A stretch of 14,375 bases of DNA from Candidatus Heimdallarchaeota archaeon LC_2 (GTDB lineage: Archaea > Asgardarchaeota > Heimdallarchaeia > Heimdallarchaeales > Kariarchaeaceae). Each line of letters starts with the position of its first letter. Within the stretch, counting starts at the first letter, position 1. Under the pieces are notes generated by a model that saw only the letters and a list, made by a program, of their open reading frames with translations, searched no databases and was not told the origin of the DNA. Location of the stretch: the NCBI GenBank assembly GCA_001940725.1, contig MDVR01000001.1:1-14375 (forward strand). Direction: 5' to 3'. Shown here in pieces: positions 1-7,895 of the stretch. The translations under genes were made by a program, and so were the position numbers.

Positions 1-238
1 ATGTAATTTCGTCTTTTTGAATATATTCTGATAAATTTATTTTATCTTCTGGTATCCCAATTACGTAAATATGAGATACTACATCTGATTTTTGCATTGC
101 GTCAATTATATATTCAAGCAAAGTTTTCCCATTGAGTTCTATTAATGCTTTGTAATCAACATTCGCATAATCCAATAACTCATCTGATCTAATAGAATCT
201 GAACCGGCCATGATGATTAAAGGATATTTTCGTAACAT
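1..238 (-). CDS. MobA-like NTP transferase (nucleotidyltransferase family protein), N-terminal part only
   Basis: The minus strand from an ATG at 238 reads without a stop to the window edge, giving about 79 residues of an N-terminus. It opens with MLRKYPLIIMAGSDS, the first beta strand and P-loop-like turn of a Rossmann-type nucleotidyltransferase. It continues with YKALIELNGK followed by TLLEYIIDAM and IYVIGIPED, which match the 'K-ALLPVNGKPMLEYVLDAL ... VVG' pattern of MobA-like NTP transferases. The classical LAGGxGxRMG loop is replaced by a looser MAGSDSIRSDEL, as in one subgroup of these proteins. Members transfer a nucleotidyl group to sugars, cofactors or phospho-alcohols; the substrate cannot be told from this fragment. 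A TATA-like element about 27 bases upstream suggests a leaderless transcript. The rest lies beyond the left edge. Family call fairly sure, function unknown. Confidence 0.75.
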   Translation of the reverse strand, partial: MLRKYPLIIMAGSDSIRSDELLDYANVDYKALIELNGKTLLEYIIDAMQKSDVVSHIYVIGIPEDKINLSEYIQKDEIT

Positions 239-256
239 TATATGTGGATATAATAT

Positions 257-274
257 TTTATAAATATATATTTT
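257..274 (-). promoter_or_regulatory. TATA-box promoter of the nucleotidyltransferase gene
   Basis: The minus strand here reads as an uninterrupted A/T run containing TATATATTTATAAAA. Its centre lies about 27 bases before the ATG at 238, the spacing at which archaeal TBP/TFB would start transcription right at the start codon. No Shine-Dalgarno sequence is visible, consistent with a leaderless mRNA. The surrounding gap (239-350) holds no gene. Confidence 0.45.
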
Positions 275-350
275 TACTAGTGATACATCACATTCAGTTT
301 AAAATTAATTTTATGCGTCAGCTTTCAGACTTTTAATCTTTCAATTAAAA

Positions 351-1604
351 TTAAAAATCGATCTGAGAAAGCGAAAATACAAGATCAATTTCTTCAGCAA
401 AAAATTGAATATGTATAATAATACTTGGGATCTTTATAGCTTGAGTAATAATAAGTTCAAAAACAGTGCTTGCCGCCAATTCTTTAAAAACAACAGTTAC
501 ATTTGAGATTTCGCTTGTACTATGTGTTTCAATTGATATTGGGATTTGACTAAACCAATTTAAAGTCCCAATTTTCTTCTCTGAAATCGTTGTTATATTC
601 AACGTAATCGATGTAATATTCAATGTCATTGGAATATTACTGACCAGTTCAATAACCAGCTCTAGAGTAAAGGTTGCCTCAGCAGTATTTGTAGTAAAAT
701 TAGTTATTTCAAGGATATTTAGTGAGAAAAGTTCATCTCCGAAACTTAGTTTCAATTCAGGTGAGGTATCGATTTGAAAATCATTTATTGATAGTACGAG
801 ATTGGTAAACAATGTAATAGATGAATTAAATCGAACAAGAATTTCACGAATTGTTTCTTGGGGCGAATTTTTTAAGTCCCACAACAGTACATAATTATGT
901 GATCCTGATAGAATTTCTAATCGAGTTTCAATAACTATGTTGCCGAGGTCAAAATTACTTATAACAGTTCTAATATCACCTCTAATGTAAAATGAAGTTG
1001 TAAAAGGGCTTTTTATTTTGATTTCAGCATTCGCAAAACTAGAATTAATATTTGGAATTTGTATATCAATGATTTCCAATCCCAAGGAAGTTGAGTTAAC
1101 AACAAATAGAATTTTATTACTAAATTCTAATGAATCACTAAGTAAAATACTTGCATGAAAATTAATCCGACCGTGAAAATCAAGCTCAAAATTGTCACCT
1201 GATAATATATTGTCAATTAGACCATTGAGTAACTCATTTTCTTCATCCTGCTTAACAGGAAGATCTGTTGTAATGATTTGTGATTTTTCAAAATCACCTG
1301 ATTCAATTGGCACACTGAATTTAGCAATTTCTAGACTATTATTGAACAGTGTGATATCGATATTATCTGCCTTAACAAAACTAGGCCCAGACGAAGAATC
1401 ATAGTTCGTTACATTCAAACGAAATTGAAGTGTAATTTCACTTATTGAAGCAGTAATTATATCGATATTATCAATACTAAAATTCGCGTTTTCAAGTGCA
1501 TCAATATTATTATCTACGCTTAATTGATAAATAATATAAGTCAAACCGCTCGAGAAAATAAGAAATGCAATTATTGATATAGAAATAAGTTTCTTCCTAG
1601 ACAT
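351..1604 (-). CDS. membrane-anchored beta-rich protein with repeated LEA2/DUF3712-like domains
   Basis: From ATG 1604 the protein is 417 residues: a short basic N-terminus (MSRKK), one hydrophobic helix at about residues 4-27, then a long beta-strand-rich region rich in Asn-X-Ser/Thr sequons (for example NFS, NVT, NST, NFT, NIT). That is the layout of a single-pass protein whose body faces outside and may be N-glycosylated. The body has alternating hydrophobic strands such as ITLQFRLNVTNYD and ADNIDITLFNNS, reminiscent of the late-embryogenesis-abundant type 2 (WHy/DUF3712) fold, and a similar series recurs near the C-terminus (NIPMTLNITSITLNITT), suggesting two or three copies. The frame is open back to a TTG at 1664 (20 more residues), but ATG 1604 directly before the basic-plus-hydrophobic anchor is preferred. 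No catalytic motif is seen. Function unknown; a surface or envelope role is inference. Confidence 0.7.
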   Translation of the reverse strand: MSRKKLISISIIAFLIFSSGLTYIIYQLSVDNNIDALENANFSIDNIDIITASISEITLQFRLNVTNYDSSSGPSFVKADNIDITLFNNSLEIAKFSVPIESGDFEKSQIITTDLPVKQDEENELLNGLIDNILSGDNFELDFHGRINFHASILLSDSLEFSNKILFVVNSTSLGLEIIDIQIPNINSSFANAEIKIKSPFTTSFYIRGDIRTVISNFDLGNIVIETRLEILSGSHNYVLLWDLKNSPQETIREILVRFNSSITLFTNLVLSINDFQIDTSPELKLSFGDELFSLNILEITNFTTNTAEATFTLELVIELVSNIPMTLNITSITLNITTISEKKIGTLNWFSQIPISIETHSTSEISNVTVVFKELAASTVFELIITQAIKIPSIIIHIQFFAEEIDLVFSLSQIDF

Positions 1605-1679
1605 TTTTGAAAGCGAGGTTCGCCATCGACCAATTTTATTATTCAATAACTTGAAAGTATACAAATACCCTAAAAATGA

Positions 1680-1690
1680 TTTATATATTT
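1680..1690 (-). promoter_or_regulatory. TATA-like element in divergent promoter region
   Basis: The sequence TTTATATATTT is nearly symmetric, so it could serve either strand. On minus it would place transcription near 1658, just downstream of the TTG at 1664, which argues for ATG 1604 as the translation start of the surface protein with a leader of about 50 bases. On plus it would start transcription near 1711, about 57 bases before the histidine-phosphatase ATG. Confidence 0.4.
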
Positions 1691-1767
1691 GTATAGCTGT
1701 AAAATTAATTTTTTTGCTGGTAAAAGCTATTGATAATTAGTTACTTCTTTCAAATAAATATTAATTA

Positions 1768-2424
1768 ATGGTTGATTTAGGTCATTCAATGAGGAATCGA
1801 TCTATCAAATTGTATCTTATCAGACATTGTGAGGATAAAGCATCTCAATTGAGGAAATTTGAAGATTTAAAACTTACAATTAATGGTGAACAACAAGCCC
1901 GAAATATTGCAGACTTTCTTAAAAATTATAAAATTAATCGAATATTTGTATCACCGAAATTAGCCGCAAAACAAACAGGACAACTAATTTCAGACAAATT
2001 AAAAGTTTCATTGATAGAATCTAACTTACTTAGAGATAGAGATGTTGGAATTGCAAAGGGGTTAAGTTACAAACAAGTACAACATAAATTTTCGAATATC
2101 TTATCAAAGTCGACTTCCGAAATAAATTTCAAATTCCCACAAGGGGAGAGTAATGGTGACGTTTATGAAAGATCTAAACAATTTATTCAAAAGTATATTT
2201 TCACAAGTGGAGGAACTAATGAAAATTTAGTTATAATATCCCATTCGTTGACATTAATCTATTTAATTTATGTTTTGCACAATATTGGATTTCAACCAGA
2301 ATTAAACTATTTATTTGAACACGGCATGGGATGCATATTGAACAAGGAACACGGAAAGATGGTATTTCGCATTGTAGAATTAAAAAAAATGTATGAAGAG
2401 GGAACACTCAATAATTTTCAATAA
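1768..2424 (+). CDS. histidine phosphatase superfamily protein (phosphoglycerate mutase-like)
   Basis: This 218-residue protein has the order of motifs of the histidine phosphatase (branch 1) superfamily, which hydrolyse or transfer phosphate through a phospho-histidine. LIRHCEDK at about 17-24 supplies the catalytic Arg19-His20 (with Cys where the usual RHG has Gly). NGEQQAR at 39-45, VSPKLAAKQTG at 61-71, PQGES at 124-128 and VIISHS at 155-160 (second catalytic His159) follow in the expected spacing. The acidic proton donor, usually Glu in an LRERDxG-type motif, appears to be Asp90 in LLRDRDVG. Length fits the family. ATG 1768 is used; Met8 just before the first strand is an alternative start. 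The 3' end overlaps the convergent DinB-like gene by 7 bases. Substrate cannot be deduced; a small-molecule or sugar phosphate is likely. Confidence 0.85.
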   Translation: MVDLGHSMRNRSIKLYLIRHCEDKASQLRKFEDLKLTINGEQQARNIADFLKNYKINRIFVSPKLAAKQTGQLISDKLKVSLIESNLLRDRDVGIAKGLSYKQVQHKFSNILSKSTSEINFKFPQGESNGDVYERSKQFIQKYIFTSGGTNENLVIISHSLTLIYLIYVLHNIGFQPELNYLFEHGMGCILNKEHGKMVFRIVELKKMYEEGTLNNFQ

Positions 2425-3410
2425 TAGTCTTTTAGGATTTCCTTGAGTTTTGAAATATGCCTACTTTCTCTTTGAGCAAGAGGAGTTAGGAGTTGTAATA
2501 AAGTCATTTCACCCCTCGTTTCATGTTTAACTAATTTCTTATTCCAAATCTCAGGATCAATTAATGAAACTTCATTCAATAAATCTGATCGAGCATTCAT
2601 GAATGCAGTGATATTTCCTCTTACAGATTCATCATCAAGGTTGATCTTTTCCATCTGTTTATTTTCATCATAATCATGCAGATAGACCAATTCAGTATTA
2701 TCTGGGTTCATGGCTCGTTTAACACGTGAGGCGTAGACTTCAGAAACTAAACGCAAATGAATCAAGGTTTCTAATGGGCACCACTCATCTTCGGAAGGTC
2801 TATGAATTTGTATTGCTCTTGGAACTCCCCAAAATAATTGAGAAAATTCAATTGATGTATTGGATAATGTAGCATGTACCATATCAATTGTTAATTCAGG
2901 TTCTTCACTTTCCACATCCCCTAACATTTCGTTTAATTTACTAAGAAAAATTGATTCTCGCTCAGCTAGAGGAATTAAAAGCTCTAAAAGCGACAACTCT
3001 CCATGCAATTCATGTTGACATATTTTCTTTTTCCATTCAGTTTTATCAATTAATGAAATACGATTCAAAAGATCTGAACGGGATTGCATAAATTCATTCA
3101 AATTAGATTTTGCGGTCTCTTCTTCGATTTTCACTTTAGAAATCAACTGATGTTCATCATGATCCTTTAAAATTATTTGTACTTCATTCTCAATCGACAT
3201 AATTCTCTTGACACGATTAGCATAAATTTCAGATACTTGTCTCAAATGGACTAATATTTCTAGACTGCACCATTCTGAGTCACTGGGTTTTTCCAATTGT
3301 TTTGCTTGTGGTATATCCCAAAATAGAGATGCTAATTGAACTGAGGTATCGGATAATATTTTATGGACCTCGTCAATCTTATCATCTCGTTCATCAACAA
3401 TATTCTCCAT
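2418..3410 (-). CDS. tandem DinB-like (DinB_2/YfiT type) helical-bundle protein
   Basis: The 330 residues consist of two similar halves offset by about 163 residues. Each has an EWCxLExLxHL segment (Trp47/His55 and Trp210/His218), a V.RVKR stretch, FM.(S/A)RSDLLN..SLID, a Trp, then GE(L/M)(S/T)LL and a final helix. This is the order of the DinB_2 four-helix-bundle domain, whose typical members bind a metal through His in the second helix and an HxxxH in the last helix. Here the last-helix pair is Arg151/Phe155 in copy one and Arg314/His318 in copy two, so the metal site looks degraded. No signal or membrane segment is present, so it is probably cytoplasmic. It begins at ATG 3410, 78 bases after alaS on the same strand, and may share its transcript. 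Fold call is good, function unknown. Confidence 0.8.
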   Translation of the reverse strand: MENIVDERDDKIDEVHKILSDTSVQLASLFWDIPQAKQLEKPSDSEWCSLEILVHLRQVSEIYANRVKRIMSIENEVQIILKDHDEHQLISKVKIEEETAKSNLNEFMQSRSDLLNRISLIDKTEWKKKICQHELHGELSLLELLIPLAERESIFLSKLNEMLGDVESEEPELTIDMVHATLSNTSIEFSQLFWGVPRAIQIHRPSEDEWCPLETLIHLRLVSEVYASRVKRAMNPDNTELVYLHDYDENKQMEKINLDDESVRGNITAFMNARSDLLNEVSLIDPEIWNKKLVKHETRGEMTLLQLLTPLAQRESRHISKLKEILKDYY

Positions 3411-3488
3411 TATTTTGTCACTCTTAAATTTAACAGGTATTTTCTTACTTTTTAAATTACACTTAGAATCAATTTTTTGTGATAAATC

Positions 3489-6263
3489 TTAAACACTTTC
3501 ACTAACGATTTTTTTAGCTTGCTTTAATGCCTCGGATATACCCGCGATTTTGGTTCCACCACCAGAAACGACGTCACCACTGCCTCCACCACCACCTCCA
3601 AGAAGTTTTCCAATATTCTTGATGACGGGAGAGAGTGATATTTTGCTTCCCTTAGATCTAGCGACAACTACCATTGCTCTACCTTCGTTTTCTCCAATAA
3701 TTATTGCAATTAAGTTTCCTTCCTTTTGACTTAATTCTGAAAATTTCTCTCCTAAATTAATGAGATCTGATTGTGGCGCATTTAATGAATTTACGACTAA
3801 ACTAATTTCATTTCCAGATTTTGAAGTAATTTTCTTTGCACTTTGAATTAATAGCGGAACTTTGGCCTCAGCCAATTGCTTGCTCAAATTCGTTATTTGT
3901 TTGCCTTGTTCTTTCCATTCACTAAAAAATCTCTTGGTGGTTGCGGGCAATTCTTCAGGATTTACAGAGAATTCAGCAGATGATTCACTCAGCAATTGAT
4001 AATCATGCTGTACACGTTCTACTGCCTGATTTCCAGCAGTCAAAGTAATTCTTACAATTCCATCTTGGATTCTTTCTGCTCCAAGAATTCGAATATAACC
4101 TATGTCTCCGGTCATGTTCGCATGCGTCCCACCACAGGCCTCAACATCAATGCCAGGTATTTCAACAATCCGCAATTCTTTTCCTGGAACTACTCCTCCT
4201 TGGTAAATTGTGAATCCAAATTTACTTTCAGCATCAGTCCTTTCCATTATATGTTTCTCAATTCTACGATTATCCATCACCACAGAATTTGCAACATATT
4301 CTATTTCATCTAATGTTTCTCTAGATATCCCCTCCCAGTGAGTTATATCAAGCCTTCCCCTATCTGGAGTTTTGTCGGCACCTGCTTGCCATATATGATT
4401 ACCCAATACTTCTCTTGCTGCACCACCCACAATATGAACTGCAGTATGATGTCTCATTAAGGCTAATCTTCTTTCTAAATCTAATTCAAGTTTTACTTTT
4501 GTACCTTTAACCAGCTTGTCGGGTAATCGATCTACTTTGTGAACAATGGCAGTACCAAATTTTTTGACATCAATTACTTCTAACTTCATTCCTTTCACAT
4601 GCATAAAACCATGATCTTCAGCCTGTCCTCCTCCTATTGGATAAAATATTGTTTTGTCAAGAATGATATGCCCTGAGTCTAAAACTTCTAGAACAAAAGC
4701 TTCTGATACTTTTTTAAGATTTTTATCATAATACAACTGTTCAGTCACTAAGGACTTAATCTTTGCTAAATCTATTTCCTCAACAACAACATCTTCTTTT
4801 TTCTTGTCTGTAGCTTGATCAGCCTGCTGATAGAAATCCATAGGTATAGAAATATTTACACCTTCATCTTTTGCAATCGATACAACTGTTTCTGGAGGAA
4901 TACCTCGTGAACTATAAAGTTCAACTAATAATTTATCATCAATCTTCTTCTTTGATTTCATTAATTGTTTTATATGTTTTCTACCAGTAGCAACGGTTTT
5001 ATCGTATCTTGTTCGCTCAACATCTAAAATTGTTTCAGATATGGCAATCGATTCTTTTACACGTGGGAAACTTTGAGAAACATAAATAGCAGTTCGTTCG
5101 ATGATATCATGTAAATCAAGATTAAAATTGTAAATTTCATTTAATGTAAATAATCTTCTAATCATTGTCCGAATATTATATCCACCACCAACATTACTGG
5201 GAATGGCACCATCACTTAAGGCGAATGCAAGAGTTCGACTATGATCCCCTATTGCATATATTGCTTCAATTTCCTGTAACTCAGTATTTAAGTCCTTTAA
5301 TGAATAGCCAAGCTGCTCAGCGATCCCTAATCTTGCTTTTTTTACATCTGAAACTTCATTTATATCTATTAATCCTGCGATTTTAGAGTAATTTCGCAAT
5401 AATTCTTGATTAACTTTAATTCCGGTTTGTTTTAATAAATAGTCCAAAACAGGACCATAAGTGGCTTCATAAATAGTAGGCGTTCCTTGTGAGAACCATG
5501 AAGTTCTTTCAGTTCCCCAACCAACGTCAATTACTTTAAGATCCATTTCCTTGTACCCAGTGGGAGTGTTCTCATATTGCATAAATACAGAATTAACTAT
5601 TTCAGCACCATAAGCCATGCTTTCTAAATTCGGACCAAAATTTCCGCCACCCATCCAAATATTTTCGACATAGGTAATTTCTTCCGCTTCCAATCCAAGT
5701 TTGGTTGTAAGGAATTTAAAATTAAGATCTATACAATGATCCATCCAATAGCCACCTTTGATATTTTCACTAACAAAGGCATGTTGACCAAACATTACAA
5801 AACTAGTTAAATGACGACCTGTTCGTCCTACGTTATCAATATCTGAAAATTCTCCTCCAAAACGTAAGCATGGTTGAGGAACGGTTAATGGATTGGCTGG
5901 AGGAGGGATTTGACCACTTGTAACCCATGGTTGGAAGTCAGCAATACTGGCAATTGTAAAATCTAAATCATCTCGCCATCTGGCAACTACTGGATATGGA
6001 TCGATTGGTTCATGACCATTTTTTTCAAAAAAGTTAGTCAACTGCGAAATTGTTTGGTGAAAATTCCAATTAGGTCCTTTTCTTCCAATAAATTTGTAAC
6101 CACCTTCACAAGAGGTATCTCCACAAGTTTGTCTCTCAGAAGATAGTGTCCAAAAAAATAATCCACAATTAGAACATTGCTTTCTAGAATGACCCTTCTC
6201 CTTGAATAACTCAACGTTGTACTGTTCAGGAGTAAAGATTTTGGCTAATTCAGATTTTTCCAT
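3489..6263 (-). CDS. alaS: alanyl-tRNA synthetase, archaeal type
   Basis: The 924-residue enzyme charges tRNA-Ala with alanine and hydrolyses mischarged Ser/Gly-tRNA. The archaeal N-terminal extension is present with Cys30-x-x-Cys33, FFWT, and Cys47/Cys52 (QTCGDTSC). The class II catalytic domain follows (RPSRxD-like WRDDLDFTIASI near residues 90-100, tRNA-facing DHSRTLAFALSDGAIPSN at about 340-357, GGGYNIRTMIRR next). The editing domain has His606-T-A-V-His610 and Cys710-G-G-T-His714, the four zinc ligands. The C-terminal domain contains the usual glycine run (LLGGGGGGSG, near 886-895). Length and order are complete with no sign of damage. The start is ATG 6263, with AAGGA 5 bases before it as a weak ribosome site. 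purB ends 128 bases upstream on the same strand, and that gap contains a palindrome and a TATA-like element, so alaS probably has its own promoter. Confidence 0.97.
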   Translation of the reverse strand: MEKSELAKIFTPEQYNVELFKEKGHSRKQCSNCGLFFWTLSSERQTCGDTSCEGGYKFIGRKGPNWNFHQTISQLTNFFEKNGHEPIDPYPVVARWRDDLDFTIASIADFQPWVTSGQIPPPANPLTVPQPCLRFGGEFSDIDNVGRTGRHLTSFVMFGQHAFVSENIKGGYWMDHCIDLNFKFLTTKLGLEAEEITYVENIWMGGGNFGPNLESMAYGAEIVNSVFMQYENTPTGYKEMDLKVIDVGWGTERTSWFSQGTPTIYEATYGPVLDYLLKQTGIKVNQELLRNYSKIAGLIDINEVSDVKKARLGIAEQLGYSLKDLNTELQEIEAIYAIGDHSRTLAFALSDGAIPSNVGGGYNIRTMIRRLFTLNEIYNFNLDLHDIIERTAIYVSQSFPRVKESIAISETILDVERTRYDKTVATGRKHIKQLMKSKKKIDDKLLVELYSSRGIPPETVVSIAKDEGVNISIPMDFYQQADQATDKKKEDVVVEEIDLAKIKSLVTEQLYYDKNLKKVSEAFVLEVLDSGHIILDKTIFYPIGGGQAEDHGFMHVKGMKLEVIDVKKFGTAIVHKVDRLPDKLVKGTKVKLELDLERRLALMRHHTAVHIVGGAAREVLGNHIWQAGADKTPDRGRLDITHWEGISRETLDEIEYVANSVVMDNRRIEKHIMERTDAESKFGFTIYQGGVVPGKELRIVEIPGIDVEACGGTHANMTGDIGYIRILGAERIQDGIVRITLTAGNQAVERVQHDYQLLSESSAEFSVNPEELPATTKRFFSEWKEQGKQITNLSKQLAEAKVPLLIQSAKKITSKSGNEISLVVNSLNAPQSDLINLGEKFSELSQKEGNLIAIIIGENEGRAMVVVARSKGSKISLSPVIKNIGKLLGGGGGGSGDVVSGGGTKIAGISEALKQAKKIVSESV

Positions 6264-6337
6264 GGCGATCCTTAATTGTACGATTTATTGTCAACAAAAA
6301 AGAAATTTGGTTTGCATCAAGCAATTCGGTAATTTGA

Positions 6338-6349
6338 GATCGAACGATC
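6338..6349. promoter_or_regulatory. palindrome in the alaS promoter region
   Basis: GATCG-AA-CGATC is a perfect 5+2+5 inverted repeat in the 128-base gap between purB and alaS. On the alaS strand it lies directly downstream of a TATA-like TTCTATATG (about 6352-6360), between that box and the expected transcription start near 6330. That position suits a repressor site. It is also more GC-rich than its surroundings, so it is less likely to be an AT-rich chance palindrome. Role is inference. Confidence 0.3.
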
Positions 6350-6391
6350 CACATATAGAATTAAATTCACATCATTTTAGATTAAATTGAA

Positions 6392-7702
6392 CTAACTCCT
6401 ATAATTCTTCCACAATATATTATACTCATTAATGATGGAATCAACTTTTTCAGTGGCCAAACCCACATTTATATGAGAAAAAATTTTATATAATTTTTCT
6501 TTTGGAATATATTTTAAAATAATTTTATCTGTAGAAACAGCTTCCTTGAAATTGTCACTATTAACATGTTTCCTTAAAAGTTCATGTGCTTCCTGTCTTC
6601 CTATAGTCTTTGTCATTTCGATTAGTATTTGTTCTGATTTTCCTGTATCTGCTTTTTCTAAATTTTCTTGAATTGCAGCCAAATTAAATTTTAAACCACT
6701 GAGAATAGATATCATCGATTTTGTAATATAATATAATAGATTTGCAGATTGGGGAATGATTACACGTTCCACTGATGAATGACTTATATCTCTTTCATGC
6801 TCCAAAGCAATATTTTCAAGCGAGATTGCTACATTTGATCTTATTATCCTTGCTAGTCCTGAAATTCTTTCGGATTTATGAGGATTTTTTTTGTGAGGCA
6901 TCGCACTACTTCCTACTTGTTTCTCTGCAAATGGCTCCTGCCACTCATTAATTTCGGATCTCTGTAAATTTCGTATCTCCTTGGAAATTCTTTCAATAAC
7001 CGATGCGATAAGTGCCATACTATTCATGAATTGACTATGAATTACCCTTGAGACCACTTGTGTGGATATTAAACAGGGTTTTAATTTTAGTTTAGCAAAT
7101 AGTTTTTCCTCAATATCTAATCGCATGGTACTTGCATAATTTCCTACAGCTCCTGAAAACTTTGACAACTTCACATTTGTTCGAAATAGTTCAATTTTAG
7201 CCAAACGGAGCTCATAAAGGAAATTTGCTAGTTTGAACCCAATTGTGGTGGGAATTGCAAATTGGCCATGGGTACGGGCTATGCATGCGGTTTCTCTATG
7301 CAATGTTGCATGGTTAGCAAGAATTTCAGATAACTTGTCAAGTAGATCGAGTAATCGAGATTTGGTTTCAATCATTTGAAGAGCTAAAACCGAATCTTGA
7401 ATGTCATTTGATGTGGCCCCAAGATGGACAAATTTACCTGCATCTCCCGAAGCTTCCGTTAATGCCTTAACCATCGACATCAAGTCATGGTGGATAACTT
7501 TCTCTATTTCATTTACTCTATCTAATTTTACCACAGGAGCTGCTTTTGCAATTAGAGAACTTGTTCCAACGGGAATAATACCGAGTTCTTCTTGTACTTC
7601 TGATAATGCAACTTCAACCTCCAATTGATATCTTAACTTGTTTTCTGCTGAGAAAATTTCTGCAATAGGTGTTTTATATCGTTCTGCCGCCTCAGACCAC
7701 AC
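6392..7702 (-). CDS. purB: adenylosuccinate lyase
   Basis: The 436-residue protein belongs to the fumarase/aspartase superfamily. The signature loop GSSAMPHKKNP is at 264-274 (catalytic serine Ser265/266), the general-acid region RTHGQ has His145, and the substrate motif HLGATSNDIQDS begins at His93, with HHD at 71-73. These together identify adenylosuccinate lyase, which releases fumarate from SAICAR and from adenylosuccinate in purine synthesis and works as a cytoplasmic homotetramer. The start is GTG 7702: an in-frame TAG at 7711-7709 leaves no other upstream start, and the N-terminus (ERYKTPIAEIF) aligns with the usual 'YRY...MxxIF' opening. An ATG at 7706 is out of frame. A TATA-like element is 28 bases upstream, so the mRNA is probably leaderless. 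Divergent from priL. Confidence 0.96.
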   Translation of the reverse strand: MWSEAAERYKTPIAEIFSAENKLRYQLEVEVALSEVQEELGIIPVGTSSLIAKAAPVVKLDRVNEIEKVIHHDLMSMVKALTEASGDAGKFVHLGATSNDIQDSVLALQMIETKSRLLDLLDKLSEILANHATLHRETACIARTHGQFAIPTTIGFKLANFLYELRLAKIELFRTNVKLSKFSGAVGNYASTMRLDIEEKLFAKLKLKPCLISTQVVSRVIHSQFMNSMALIASVIERISKEIRNLQRSEINEWQEPFAEKQVGSSAMPHKKNPHKSERISGLARIIRSNVAISLENIALEHERDISHSSVERVIIPQSANLLYYITKSMISILSGLKFNLAAIQENLEKADTGKSEQILIEMTKTIGRQEAHELLRKHVNSDNFKEAVSTDKIILKYIPKEKLYKIFSHINVGLATEKVDSIINEYNILWKNYRS

Positions 7703-7724
7703 ACATGTCTAATACAAATCAATA

Positions 7725-7735
7725 GTTTAATTATT
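7725..7735 (-). promoter_or_regulatory. TATA-box of purB
   Basis: Minus-strand AATAATTAAAC, preceded by purine-rich AAAGG that can serve as a TFB recognition element, is centred 28 bases before the GTG start at 7702. This is the spacing for a leaderless archaeal transcript and supports the GTG start. Confidence 0.5.
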
Positions 7736-7754
7736 CCTTTTGATATTCGTCCTG

Positions 7755-7773
7755 TTATCAAAATGATTGATAA
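7755..7773. promoter_or_regulatory. inverted repeat between the divergent purB and priL promoters
   Basis: TTATCAA-aatga-TTGATAA is a perfect 7-base inverted repeat with a 5-base spacer in the 193-base divergent gap. It sits upstream of both TATA boxes (purB near 7730, priL near 7864), closer to purB. A dimeric regulator could bind here, but no such factor can be named. AT-richness means chance is possible. Confidence 0.3.
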
Positions 7774-7857
7774 TATTGGCATTATTAATTTACATCATCA
7801 AATCCATTCCATAAGATTTGAAACCAATAATTAGAAAATATTCTTATGAATCGTGAA

Positions 7858-7870
7858 TTTTATATTTAAT
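7858..7870 (+). promoter_or_regulatory. TATA-box of priL
   Basis: TTTTATATTTAAT is centred about 32 bases before the TTG at 7896 and would start transcription near 7891, giving a leader of about 5 bases to that TTG or about 56 bases to ATG 7947. It therefore gives some support to the TTG start. Confidence 0.45.
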
Positions 7871-7895
7871 GAATACACTTGGGTATTGAAGCTAC

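Noticed and set aside
3577..3606. GGN-rich run in the alaS 3' end as a possible repeat expansion
   Set aside because: A glycine run is normal in the C-terminal domain of AlaRS, so it is not unusual.
3996..5386. Plus-strand open frames opposite alaS
   Set aside because: Low-complexity His/Tyr/Leu-rich translations antisense to a well supported alanyl-tRNA synthetase.
7701..7706. ATG at 7706 as the purB start
   Set aside because: It is out of frame with the adenylosuccinate lyase; the in-frame start is GTG 7702.
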